The notes beneath the pieces are model-generated. The model was not told where the DNA came from. It was given only the letters and a program-made list of their open reading frames with translations, and did no database searches. Positions 45,326-54,978 of a stretch of 64,000 bases of DNA are shown piece after piece. Position numbers and translations under genes: made by a program. How positions within the stretch are numbered: the stretch's first letter is position 1; the number at the start of each line of letters is the position of its first letter. The DNA lies in assembly GCA_024114885.1 (NCBI GenBank), contig CP099425.1:682001-746000 (forward strand). Reading direction: 5' to 3'. Origin of the DNA: Septoria linicola. Taxonomy: Eukaryota; Ascomycota; Dothideomycetes; Mycosphaerellales; Mycosphaerellaceae.

Positions 45326-46154
45326 GCAACGACAACGAATCACGATAAGGCGAGTTGAACGATGCCAAGGAATTCTGGTCTGGAGAGCCTCTGGACTTGG
45401 GCGCAAGACGGATGCACCGAAGGCGGCCGGGTCAGGACTTGCATGCCCAAATACTGTGCCGCAACTTTGCAAGTTGAGCATTGGCAGGATGCAGGTGGTC
45501 TGTGCGTCTTGCTCATGCAAGCTCACATATATGGGGTTCTGAGCACACCCCACCATCTGCTCCCCCTTCCTCCACCTCCTCCCTGGACCACTCGGTGCCA
45601 CACCGTCTCATTGCAGTACCTCGAACAGGTTCGGGTGGCAGTCACTCTCATACTCGAGTGCACATCAGAGATGGTTGTCAATATCTCTGGACCAACTATG
45701 CCCGGTCGAGGACGTCTCGAGCCAGCTTCTTGCCCTCGACAAGGCATTTCATTGCCAGTCCTCAGGCCTCGAGTGTATCGGCACAAGCTCTCAACCCCGG
45801 CGCCAAGATCGCCAGCTCTGTACAAGTCGCAGTGGCTGGCAGATCCAATCGATCCTGCCTCACTGGTGGCGCTTCCTACCTGCGCTGAAGAAGTGCCGTT
45901 GCCGTTCTTCCAGAACCTTGACGACCTTGACAGAATGAGGAGATCACGATGTGAGATGTCCGAATGTGACTTGCTCGAAGTAAGTGCGTGTCGTTGCCCC
46001 GCTAGCATGCATGTCTCACCACGGGTGCTTGCAGTACGCACTTTTGCAAATGCAACATGATCAAACAGCTCTACTAGCATCCAATCCAACACAAAGACAT
46101 CACAAACATACAAAAACCAAAGTATCACGACCTCAAAAGTCATCAATCGAAAGC
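45326..46154. other. Possible 5' exon region of the next gene
   Basis: No independent gene. A consensus intron (45980-46034, GTAAGT to CTTGCAG, 55 bp, phase 0 on both sides) links a plus-strand frame ending in CEMSECDLLE to YALLQMQHDQ and then to the ATG at 46155. An upstream coding exon starting at the ATG at 45698 is therefore possible. Otherwise this is a leader intron. Confidence 0.4.
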
Positions 46155-46844
46155 ATGTCGTCACGACCACCGCCCATGCCAAGCTTGGCGGCAACTCACC
46201 CAGCACTTTACAAACGGCATACAGATCAACGCGATTCTCTCACGAAAAGCGTTGAGGACCGGCGAAAAGCCGATTTTGATTCCATTCCGCCAGCCATGAT
46301 CCCAATTCGCAAGAGTGCGAGCATAGCAGCACCACCTCATGAAGATAGCGTACTCCAGCCACCGCCGCCGCGCCGAACGACAGCACCCGCACTCGATAAG
46401 AGAAGAGACTCATTTTACAGCAACGAGCCGATTCCGTCCATGGGTGAAGGGAAAGTGCTTGTAACCCACTTTGCTCGCACAGACTCGTCTTCCAGGGGAC
46501 CACTCTCAACTGGACCGGCGCAGCACCCCTTCGTCTCCGTACGCAGTATTTCTGCGGACACGGCACATTTGCCACTCATTCCACTTCAAGACCCGCATCT
46601 GTCCGAGCCGCGGCCTAAGCACCTTCGCTGCGATACAGATTTGGAGTCAGCAAGTTTGGTGAGCCCGGTGTTCTTGACGACTTTGCCTTTTGGCAGTGTC
46701 ATCGAGACAGCCAACCTGTATGCGGATGAGAGATGCGAGGCATGCAAGCGGTATGCAATGGACAATGGCCCCAAATGTGCAGTGCACGGGTGTGAAGCCG
46801 GAACGCAGGGCTACAGGCCACATGCCAAGTTGAATTTGTCTTGA
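46155..46844 (+). CDS. Hypothetical protein with C-terminal CxxC/CxxxxC motif
   Basis: From the ATG at 46155 the frame encodes 229 residues. The first 150 are Pro/Ser/Arg-rich and disordered, with a PPPPRR motif and several RRxS sites that could be kinase targets. A compact end carries ERCEACKRYAMDNGPKCAVHGCEAG, four cysteines that could form a small zinc-binding knuckle. The gene may begin further upstream: a phase-0 intron at 45980-46034 joins an in-frame segment with an ATG at 45698, which would give 363 residues. I recognise no named family; a regulatory or scaffold protein is possible but not shown. Confidence 0.6.
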   Translation: MSSRPPPMPSLAATHPALYKRHTDQRDSLTKSVEDRRKADFDSIPPAMIPIRKSASIAAPPHEDSVLQPPPPRRTTAPALDKRRDSFYSNEPIPSMGEGKVLVTHFARTDSSSRGPLSTGPAQHPFVSVRSISADTAHLPLIPLQDPHLSEPRPKHLRCDTDLESASLVSPVFLTTLPFGSVIETANLYADERCEACKRYAMDNGPKCAVHGCEAGTQGYRPHAKLNLS

Positions 46845-47032
46845 TATTCACGGCTGCTTTCTTCGTTGGGCGTCATTGACTACGATGAGACTGTCGACGA
46901 GTGTGTGCTATTGCTAAAAGTCTGCAGTCTTCACTAAGTGCTTCTTCAGCTTTCCGTTCACATTATATCCTCTCATCATGCGCGTTTCCCTTTGATGCTA
47001 AGCCATCACAATTAATCGCCTGCGCTGACAGA

Positions 47033-48279
47033 ATGTACTCGCTCTTTGGCCCATCAAGCAAAGGTCCGTCGGAGAAGGCCTCGGCGAATGGAGACCAGAA
47101 TTGGGTCGTCGTTGAACAGAAGGACCCCGGCAAGATGCCTCTGCCTTCTAACAGTCACTCGTCCGGCAGCGCGAGTATTGATGAGGCAGAGCCTGTGTCA
47201 GCGCAACGTGACACGAGCTCGTCCGTAGAGTCGACTAGGTCTCCTAATCACCATGGCCCCACGCAATACCCAAGCGGCATAGACGCACTGCTCTCAAGCA
47301 TTAATACTCAACGTTTGGAGCTAGCCGACATGAAAAAAGCCTTCCTCGAAGGTCAAGCTCAGATCCAAGAAGAACGCGACTTGTTTCAAGCTCAGTACTA
47401 TGCTCTGCGGATCCAACAAGAAGAGCGCGAAGCTCATCAAGCTGAAGAGAAAGAAGCGGCTTGGAAGGCTGACTTGCAGCATCTGAGAGCTGAGCTTGCG
47501 CTCAAGCTGACCAAGAAGAGTGATGAGCTGCAGTATATGCGTGCTGATGTCGATGATGTGAAGGGAGCTCTAAGCGATGAGAGCGGTCGATCGGCTCAGA
47601 TTCAGGAACAGGTGGATAAGCTGAAGCAGGACCATGAACTCCAGTCGGCCGCGCTAAGCGATGCTATGGAACAGCTACGAGGACAGGTCACTCAGATTGC
47701 GGGACAGACTACAGAGTTGTCCACTGCGATCGCGCAGCTCAAGACTGAGCAAAACGACAATCGCACGAGGGGTAAGCAGCGGGAGAGCTCTCCACAAGCC
47801 GCAGTTTCGCAGCTCCGAGAACGAAGAGTGTCGTCGAAGCGCAACTCTGAAGCACAAGGCAAGTCACACCCGAATGCCACCGAGCAAGCTCCACGCCAGC
47901 CAGAGAGGCGACACTCCCGTATCTCTGCTTCTGACAGTCCGAATCAGCGTCAACATAAGCGCGCAAAAGTCAACAAAACTCTCGACAACAACCAAGACGG
48001 CCAACGTTCCCACGAAGGCGTCAGAATATCACCAGTCAACCACGCTACTGCAAAAAGCGACAGAGAACCCGGCAAATATGACTGTGAGTGGTACCTGCAA
48101 CAGCCATGGTAGAACGACATCGTGCTATACATGCAAGGTTTGCTTGAGCGATCTGCTGACTGTGGTGATTGTGTAGTAGCTGATCATTTCTCGCAGATGG
48201 GACTGTTTTAGCGATCAGTGCTGTAGGGGTTGCTGGTGGCGGCCTTGCAGTGTGGCGATGGGTACGTTGGGATGATTGA
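47033..48279 (+). CDS. Tail-anchored coiled-coil protein
   Basis: Exon 1 is 47033-48083 and exon 2 is 48197-48279, joined over a 113-bp intron (GTGAGT, GCTGATCA branch, CTCGCAG), giving 377 residues. The ATG at 47033 is chosen because the frame upstream reaches only a GTG. An acidic/Ser-rich N-terminus is followed by a coiled coil (about 105-275) with heptads such as LQHLRAELALKLTKKSDELQY and a Gln/Glu-rich part. A basic disordered region comes next. Without splicing the frame ends shortly after KYDC. With splicing it continues as YGTVLAISAVGVAGGGLAVWRWVRWDD, a single hydrophobic helix at the extreme C-terminus. That is a tail anchor, pointing to insertion in the ER, mitochondrial outer or peroxisomal membrane with the coil in the cytosol. 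No named family recognised. Confidence 0.72.
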
Positions 48280-48324
48280 GCAGTGGTCTAGTGCTGTATA
48301 TCATGTAGCACCACTATGGGTAGA

Positions 48325-48992
48325 TTACTGCACCGGCGGCACCGGCGCCTCCTCGCCCTCCCCCTCTTCCCCAAACCCCAACTCCGCCAGTGTCTTTCCT
48401 GGCCTCGCCATCCTATACACAACCGTATCCCTCAGCCCCAGAACCGGACTCTCAAACTCCCTCTCCAACAACTCACACCTGGCAAACCCACATTTCTCCA
48501 AAACCCGCATACTCCCCACATTCTCAACATCGACGTACGCATCAATCACATCATGGCCTGTCCCGCCCTCAGAAGCTGGAGGCACGCGTTCGAAGTATGC
48601 GGGAATGAAAGCTTTCATGCCTTCGGTTGCGTAGCCCTTGTTGTAGTAATCTGGGTGCAGCATGTACCCGCAGCTGGGCCAGTGGAAGGAGCCGAAGAGG
48701 CCGATGATACGGGGTTTGACTGCCTCATTGCTTGATGGAGAGGAGACTGATGATGATGAGGATGAGGCTGTGGACGAGAGGTCTCGTTCGCGGACAGCGA
48801 AGTTGAAAGCTTCGGGTCCGAGACAGCGAGCTGAGAGCCATTTTTCTCCCTGTTGTTTGGAGGAGACAGGGCCTACGGAGCTGTGAAAGGACTTAGCGAG
48901 TGTCATGAAGAGTGTGGTTTCTGAGAGACTCACGTCCATTTCATCACATCCATGCGGGTTATGAAAGACATTATATCATCTAGTGCATCCAT
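48325..48992 (-). CDS. GNAT-family N-acetyltransferase (RimJ/RimL type)
   Basis: Two exons on the minus strand, 48992-48934 and 48880-48325, joined over a 53-bp intron (GTGAGT, CACAG), give 204 residues. The first exon restores the expected start MDALDDIMSFITRMDVMKWT, the strand-helix part before the SVGPVSSKQQGEKWL segment. Without it the frame starts inside the intron. The acetyl-CoA-binding region is GYMLHPDYYNKGYATEGMKAF (the R/Q-x-x-G-x-A-like loop is here N-K-G-Y-A), followed by DVENVGSMRVLEKCGF, typical of the Acetyltransf_3 branch. A Ser-rich insert (SSTASSSSSSVSSPSS) lies between strands 2 and 3. Substrate is unknown. It is divergent from APN1. Confidence 0.85.
48345..48790. other. 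GC-skew switch 4 (C-rich to G-rich)
   Basis: On the + strand, 48361-48420 hold 30 C and 6 G; 48721-48780 hold 24 G and 7 C (hand counts). The change occurs around 48.6 kb inside the GNAT coding region. Confidence 0.7.
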
Positions 48993-49273
48993 TGTAACGG
49001 TCTGAAGTTGTAGTCTTCCCGTCCATATTGTTATGATGGGCGGTTTTAGTAGTTCTTCATCCATGATCGCTTGCAGTATCGGGCTTCTTGCTTGAGGAGA
49101 AGTTCATGATCACCGGCGGAAATTTGTTTTCCTGTGCAATGTAGATATGCGGTCCGCAGCTTCGACTCATCTCGTGAAGCCGAAGACGTGAAGGTTTCTT
49201 GGCGTTCCGCGACGCGACTTTCACGCGTCATGCTCGAGTGTCATTTCACTTCCATTGACATGCACATTGCACA
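48993..49273. promoter_or_regulatory. Shared divergent promoter, GNAT / APN1
   Basis: The ATG codons of the acetyltransferase and the AP endonuclease are 281 bases apart on opposite strands. The region must drive both. No specific factor site was recognised. Confidence 0.55.
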
Positions 49274-50888
49274 ATGCCGCCGAAGCGCAAAGCTGTAATG
49301 CAGCTGAAACGAGAAGACTCAGAGCTTACGCCGCCTCCAGAGGATTTGGCAGATGCGAAGCCTGTGACGACGAAGGTAGCTGTGAATGGTTCGTCTCCTG
49401 GAAAGAAGCGAAAGGTCAAGAAGGAAGTGGTCGAAGGTGGAGAAAAAGACAAGGAGGATACGCCGAAGAAGAAGAAGGCTATGAGAGAGCGAGCGACGAA
49501 GGTCAAAGTCGAGGCTGAAGTAGCACAAGAACCAGAGACAGGTGCGAACGCCGGCGCAGACGAGACTTCAAAGTCAAAGGGTAAGCGGAAAGCTGTGAAG
49601 AAGGAGGCAAAGGCAGAAGACGACGGAGAGGACGGAGACGTGAAGACTGTGAAGAAGAAGCGCCAGAGCAAGGCAGACAAGGAGGCGGAATTGATCATGA
49701 ATCCTCTGGCTACACGTACCGTAGGACACAAGCTGTTCATTGGCGCGCATGTCAGTGCTTCAGGAGGTCAGTCTTGTATATTCAGAGTCACTATGCACAT
49801 GCTAAATGTAGATAGGAGTTCACAATGCCATCATGAACAGCGTCCACATCGGCGCCAACGCATTCGCCTTGTTCTTGAAATCGCAGCGGAAATGGGCCAA
49901 TCCAGACCTGATTGATGACCACTGCACTGCTTTCCATGCCAACTGCAAGGAGCACAAGTACGAGCAGGGAGATCATGTGGTACCTCATGGATCGTATCTG
50001 GTCAATCTCGCGCATACAGAGCAGGCTCGAATCGACCAAGCTTACGACTCCTACCTGGACGATCTCAAACGATGTGAAAGGCTAGGAATCAAGCTGTACA
50101 ACATCCATCCAGGCAACAATCAGTGCAACGACCGCCCGAAAGCTATCGCTCAGCTGGCCAAGAACATCAATCGTGCTCACGCCGAGACATCAATAGTCGT
50201 CACCTTACTGGAAAACATGGCGGCTGGAGGGAATGTCCTCGGAAGCACTTTTGAAGATCTTCGAGACATCGTCGCCAAAGTCGACAACAAGGACAGAATA
50301 GGCGTATGCATCGATACGTGTCATGCGTTCGCAGGTGGATATGACTTGAGAACACCAGAAGCTTTCAAAAAGACCTTCGAGGACTTCGATACGACTGTCG
50401 GATTCAAGTACCTACGAGCCATGCACATCAATGATAGCAAAGCACCGTTCGACTCCCATCGAGACTTACATGCAAACATCGGAACAGGCTTCCTTGGCCT
50501 GCGAGCTTTCCACAATCTGGTCAACGACCAGCGCTTCCAGGGACTTCCGCTTGTGCTGGAGACACCGATTGACGTGAGAGATGACGACGGAAATATTGTG
50601 AAGGATGAGAAGGGCAAGGACAAAGAAGACAAAGCGATCTGGGCGAGAGAGATCAAGATGTTGGAGGACCTTGTGGGAATGGACGTTGAGGGCGAGGACT
50701 TTCTCGAGTTGGAGAAGAAGTTGCAAAGGCAGGGAGAGCCGGAGAGGAAGAGGTTGATGGAGCAGGTTGACAAGAAGAAGGAAAAGGATAGCAAGAAGCA
50801 GAGTAAGCTGTCTTTCGGGAGGAAGGAGAAGACGCCGAAGAAGAAAAAGAAGGGCGAGGAAAGTGAAGATGAAGGCGAGTCTGATTGA
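49274..50888 (+). CDS. APN1: AP endonuclease, endonuclease IV family
   Basis: Two exons, 49274-49766 and 49816-50888, joined over a 49-bp intron, give 521 residues. Residues 1-145 are an unusually long Lys/Glu-rich N-terminus with several nuclear-localisation-type clusters (GKKRKVKKE, KKKKAMRER). The endonuclease IV TIM barrel starts at KLFIGAHVSASGGVHNAI, a diagnostic segment. The metal-site motifs follow: NIHPGNN, LLENMAAGG, CIDTCHAFAGGYD, MHINDSK, DSHRDLHANIG and LETPID. Three zinc ions should be bound. It cleaves DNA 5' of abasic sites and trims blocked 3' ends in base excision repair in nucleus and mitochondria. The C-terminus is again Lys-rich, with KQSKLSFGRKE resembling a PCNA-interacting (QxxLxxF-like) or mitochondrial/nuclear signal region. 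Confidence 0.95.
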
Positions 50889-51103
50889 AGTAGTTGCGCA
50901 TTCTTGTCACACATCAGGGCGGGGAGAGCCATTTCAGATGAGCAGTTGGAGCGTGCAGCGCGACTTCCAGCAGCTTTGGCACGGTGTAAGGCAGGAGCGA
51001 CGTGGGACGCGCCAGTACGAGCTTCCTTTCACGTGTCAGGCGTTGCCGCCTAAATGACCGACCCTTTCTGCCCCTTTCACAGACCTCATTTTCTCGACAT
51101 CAA

Positions 51104-52018
51104 ATGGAAAGGGACCCAACTATGTCGGTATACAGCGACAGTGACGACGGCGCAGGCGACAGCGACAATGGTAGCGACACCAGCGGCAGTGAGAGCGATA
51201 CCAGCAGTACATACTCCACTACCAGAGGCAGCGCTGCCTGCACCAAGACATTCAACACTGCAGAACTTCTTGAGTCGATCCTGCTGTTCTTGCCGCTACG
51301 TGACCTTTTGAAAGCACAACAGGTCTGCAAGTCTTGGTCTATGAGTATTCGAGCTTCAATCAAGGCACAGCGAGCCTTGTTCTCAGAGCCGCAGAGCGAT
51401 GAGACCAGCCTGTTCTTCAAATGGGACGCCATGTCAGATAATCCGAGGCCAGCTTGGCCTTACTTCCATAAGGGCGATTGGATCAGTGCCATCGACGCAG
51501 AACCGTTGCAGCCAACACTCAATCCTCTGCTAACACGGAACTTCTTCTTCAAGCCGCGAGCTGGAATTTACCCAGCCACATTCATCACGCTGCACCACAA
51601 TGGAATAATCTCACCACATTGGTCGGAGCAGACAGGTGAAGGAGTCATCGGTCCATCGAGTAAACACCACCTATGCGCCATACATCGCCCTGAAGCTTCT
51701 TGGAGGGAAATGTTTGTCATGCAGCCGCCCTGCGAGGAATTGAACTTCGTCTGCCACATGAAGGACAGCGCGATCCGGTATCCCCCAGAACGTGTCGTGG
51801 TTCAGCGAGCAGAAGGGGTCAGAATGGGAGATGTCGTGGAGCAGCTTCGCGAGCACTGGTTCGAATGCCCCTTCCACGCCACGGAATATTCTGGCTCAGA
51901 CCGTGCCAGATGGGACTATGAAGGCTTTTTGTTCACGCAGCTCAAGGTCTTCGAAGAGACTGAGGTTAATGAATTGCGTGCTTGCGACATTGCACGGCAT
52001 CTGGAGACTAGCGCATAA
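51104..52018 (+). CDS. F-box protein
   Basis: A 304-residue protein in one exon. I start at the ATG at 51104 (MERDPTMSVYSDSDDG); the frame upstream reaches only a GTG. Residues 8-45 are a Ser/Asp-rich acidic run. The F-box follows at about 48-90: FNTAELLESILLFLPLRDLLKAQQVCKSWSMSI, with the usual Leu/Pro and CK.W positions. It should bind Skp1 in an SCF ubiquitin ligase. The C-terminal 200 residues, with conserved-looking RNFFFKPRAGIYPATFITL and LNFVCHMKDSAIRYPPERVVV, form a substrate-binding region common to a large group of fungal F-box proteins of unknown targets. Confidence 0.85.
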   Translation: MERDPTMSVYSDSDDGAGDSDNGSDTSGSESDTSSTYSTTRGSAACTKTFNTAELLESILLFLPLRDLLKAQQVCKSWSMSIRASIKAQRALFSEPQSDETSLFFKWDAMSDNPRPAWPYFHKGDWISAIDAEPLQPTLNPLLTRNFFFKPRAGIYPATFITLHHNGIISPHWSEQTGEGVIGPSSKHHLCAIHRPEASWREMFVMQPPCEELNFVCHMKDSAIRYPPERVVVQRAEGVRMGDVVEQLREHWFECPFHATEYSGSDRARWDYEGFLFTQLKVFEETEVNELRACDIARHLETSA

Positions 52019-53165
52019 GCCTAGAGGCGTCACATGCATGCCTGCGAACATGACTGAGGGCAAAGAGGCGCAATGACATTGGTTGAGAAGCTATGAGCAC
52101 TACCGTTGCCGAGCAGATGTATGGAGACCGTGCTTCGGCCTGTCAGCTGTACTTCTGCCGCTCATGCTAATAGACAGAGCTTCTGTCGTCGACAGCTGCG
52201 GCCTGCTCTTTCCAGCATGCCACTTTCGCTCACGAGTACTTTCATCCCAATGTAAAGAAGTCTCTGCATCCAGAGCTCGCTCACTTCATGCACATGTGCG
52301 CCCTCTTTTTCAAGCCAGAAATGTCCATCGATCCAATGTGCTTGCCTCGTAATGGCGAGCTCGGAGGAGTGAGATGGTACAATTCATCACCGTCACAGCC
52401 ACATCGGCACCCGATCAGATCAGGGCGGTCAAGGGCATTTATCACGGTCTGCGAGAGAGCATGCTCAGTCAGCTCGATAGAATGTTTGCCCTTCGCTTCT
52501 GCATTTCTCTTGCTCGGTCGTTCTTCTTCTGCTGCCAAGCCAGCCACCAAGTCGCTGTAATCGCATGTATTCAGCAGTGCGCCAGCCTTCGATTTTGCCG
52601 AGCTCCTGCGCTTCTTGAAGATTCTGTATTTCCTGAAGATGTTCATATTGTTGTCAATGCTGGAAGTTGCTCTGAGATGTTAATATTAAGCAAGTAAGTC
52701 TATCTGTATGGCTTACATATACTCCATGCTCGTTCACGCTCACGGGGCTGTCTCACTCGTACAAAGAACAACGCGAGACTATCGACCGATGTCTCAAACC
52801 CGATCTTGCGTCTCAACCACGACCGCACGAAGTATCTCACTATCTGCTACAACCTGTCCCAGATCACTCTTTAGATAGTGATTCGTGTTTCACTATGTCC
52901 CTGCGATGCATAGAGACTACGTGCAGAGCCCATCACCTACGACCTGGCAGAAGGTGAGAATATGAGGTCCTCCAGCTTGATCTGGGATAAGGAAAAGGCC
53001 TAGTCGTGAACCACAAATATCACAGTGGAAAGTGCAAGGGCCACTGTGATATTACTGGGCCAGACCTGCCCCTCTACGTAACCTGCCCGTGCTTCCAGAT
53101 AGGCTTCCATCTGCAATTGCTGTACAACACATCTCACCTTCCAATACATTGTTGTCTAGCCCAGC
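52019..53165. other. Intergenic with a strong inverted repeat
   Basis: No gene seen over 1.1 kb. Overlapping short frames at 52281-52697 on both strands show no motif. A perfect 13-bp inverted repeat lies at 53016-53053, about 110 bases before the IST1 start. Confidence 0.5.
53016..53053. repeat. Perfect inverted repeat, 13-bp arms
   Basis: AATATCACAGTGG (53016-53028) and its exact reverse complement CCACTGTGATATT (53041-53053) flank a 12-base loop. This is the longest perfect hairpin I found in the window. It lies 113 bases upstream of the IST1 ATG, in its promoter or leader. Confidence 0.9.
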
Positions 53166-54053
53166 ATGGCGCCGTCATCGACACTGATCAATAAGATCAA
53201 AGTGCAGCTCAAGCTGAGCATTGCACGTCTGCGAATGGCGCAGCAAAAGGATACAGCACTCGCGAAGCAACAACGAAGAGAGATGGCACAGCTTTTGGAG
53301 ACGGGCAAGATTGAAAGCGCAAAGATCCGCGTGGAAAACATTATTCGATCGGACTTGAACACTGAACTACTTGAGATTCTCGAGCTGTATTGCGAGCTGT
53401 TGACTGCACGGGCGGGGTTGTTGGAAGCAAAAGAGTGCGATCCGGGCTTGGAAGAGGCTGTCAAGAGCATCATCTACTCAGCGCCAAAGATCGAAGGTGT
53501 CAAGGAGCTTAGCATTGTGAGGCAGCTGCTTGCAGAGAAATATGGCAAGGAGTTCACCCTGCAAGCTATGGAGAACAGCGACGCAAAGGTGCCCGAGCGT
53601 GTGCTCAAGAAGACCAGAGTTGAGCCGCCTGCGCAAGAACTGGTCGAGGCATATCTGTTGGCCATTGCAGATGCGTATGGCGTAGACTATCCACCCGGCA
53701 CGAAAGCAGCGCGCGAAGCCGAGCAAGCCGGCAATGACGAGGACGATGAGGATGATGGTAATCCCTCCGGTGGCCAGAAGGTCAAGGCACTAGAAGAGCC
53801 TCTCACCACTGAGGAGCTCAGCAAGGCAACACCTCCTCGAAATCTTGGACCCAAGAGTCCGGTATCCGTCATGCCGCCCTCGCCTAGCACGGACAACGTA
53901 CGGCCCAAAGTCAATCTGCCTGGTGCGGTGGACCTGACGCCTTCGAAGAAGATGACGGATAAGCTTAATGGTGCTAAGAAAGACAGTGGGCCTGGAGGAA
54001 AGATACCCGATATCGACGAGCTGCAAAAGCGCTTTGCGTCTTTGAAGCGATGA
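53166..54053 (+). CDS. IST1: ESCRT-III regulator IST1
   Basis: A single-exon protein of 295 residues from the ATG at 53166. Residues 1-170 are the Ist1 helical domain, with the characteristic start KIKVQLKLSIARLRMAQQKDTALAKQQRREMAQLLETGKIESAKIRVENIIR. It continues ELLEILELYCELLTARAGLL, then IVRQLLAEKYGKEF. An acidic linker and a Pro/Ser region follow. The last 16 residues, ending DIDELQKRFASLKR, form a MIM1 motif (LxxRxxxLK) that binds the MIT domain of Vps4. IST1 tunes Vps4 recruitment and multivesicular-body sorting on endosomes. The MIT-domain protein at 10 kb could be another reader of this motif. Start and length agree with the family. Confidence 0.94.
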   Translation: MAPSSTLINKIKVQLKLSIARLRMAQQKDTALAKQQRREMAQLLETGKIESAKIRVENIIRSDLNTELLEILELYCELLTARAGLLEAKECDPGLEEAVKSIIYSAPKIEGVKELSIVRQLLAEKYGKEFTLQAMENSDAKVPERVLKKTRVEPPAQELVEAYLLAIADAYGVDYPPGTKAAREAEQAGNDEDDEDDGNPSGGQKVKALEEPLTTEELSKATPPRNLGPKSPVSVMPPSPSTDNVRPKVNLPGAVDLTPSKKMTDKLNGAKKDSGPGGKIPDIDELQKRFASLKR

Positions 54054-54978
54054 GGCTACCTGCGAATGGATTACGATGAACACGACCACAGTCACAGCTA
54101 GACTATGATGATGAATGAGCCACATGTTGCTTACCACGGACTGCCTCTCCGAACACGAAGAATACTATCCTGTGTCGTGTGCAATGCGCTGGTAGTGTGC
54201 AGGTCGTACGATGCTTTGGGCACCACCATTGACCAGCACTCATTGCAGTTCCGGTACGGCAAGGACTGCTCGTCTTCAAAGGACTCGCGAGTTGACTGCG
54301 AACAAGTATGAGGGTTGCACGTCGAGTCCCTCTGCATCCATCGAGTAGAGATCGAACAAATCTCGTGGGGCAATCCATTCCTGCTATTTGTGGTGATTGG
54401 GTATCTCATGCAATCGACATTCTTCCTCGATGACATGGAAGGGCTCGCCCATCGCGGGCAGAATGGTGGCACGCGGTTTAATTGAAGCTGAAGATGTGCA
54501 GTCTAGACACACGGTGCGTGTCACTTGCGTTGCGGAAGGAAATCCGATTTACCACGTGCGGCAGATCTTCTGAGGGCATTGGCATCGGGTGTGATTGCAG
54601 CATTAGCAAGGTGCACACCAAAGACGGCTGGCGTAGCACGCGTTATGTGTGATGAGGCAGCTGGAGTTTGCAGGCATCTGTGGGCGTTCGTCGAAAATCC
54701 TGCACGTGTCGATATCCTACTACTTCCAGTAAGCCGAGGGCACTAATGCTGTAAGGCGTTCAACACCTATCTACCTGATGGTATGCATATCTCACAAGCT
54801 TGCCATTGGGGATCTGCACTCAGATCCCTCGCGAAGCAAGTCTAGACTACGCCAAATAGCATTTAAACTGGAAATGTTTCGCTATGTTGTGCTTCTCGAG
54901 CATCTTGCGCAGCTCCAACGCAAAAGATGAAGAAAGTAAGTAAGAAGTGGAGTGCAGACCCCTGCGCATGGTCTAATC
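54054..54978. other. Intergenic, no gene seen
   Basis: Between IST1 and the secreted-protein gene. Several overlapping frames on both strands lack motifs. The right part contains the promoter and a TAAGTAAG-rich leader. Confidence 0.45.

Noticed and set aside
45523..46206. 227-codon minus-strand frame with hydrophobic start
   Set aside because: Antisense to the splice-consistent plus-strand segment 45980-46034 and the hypothetical gene at 46155; no family match.
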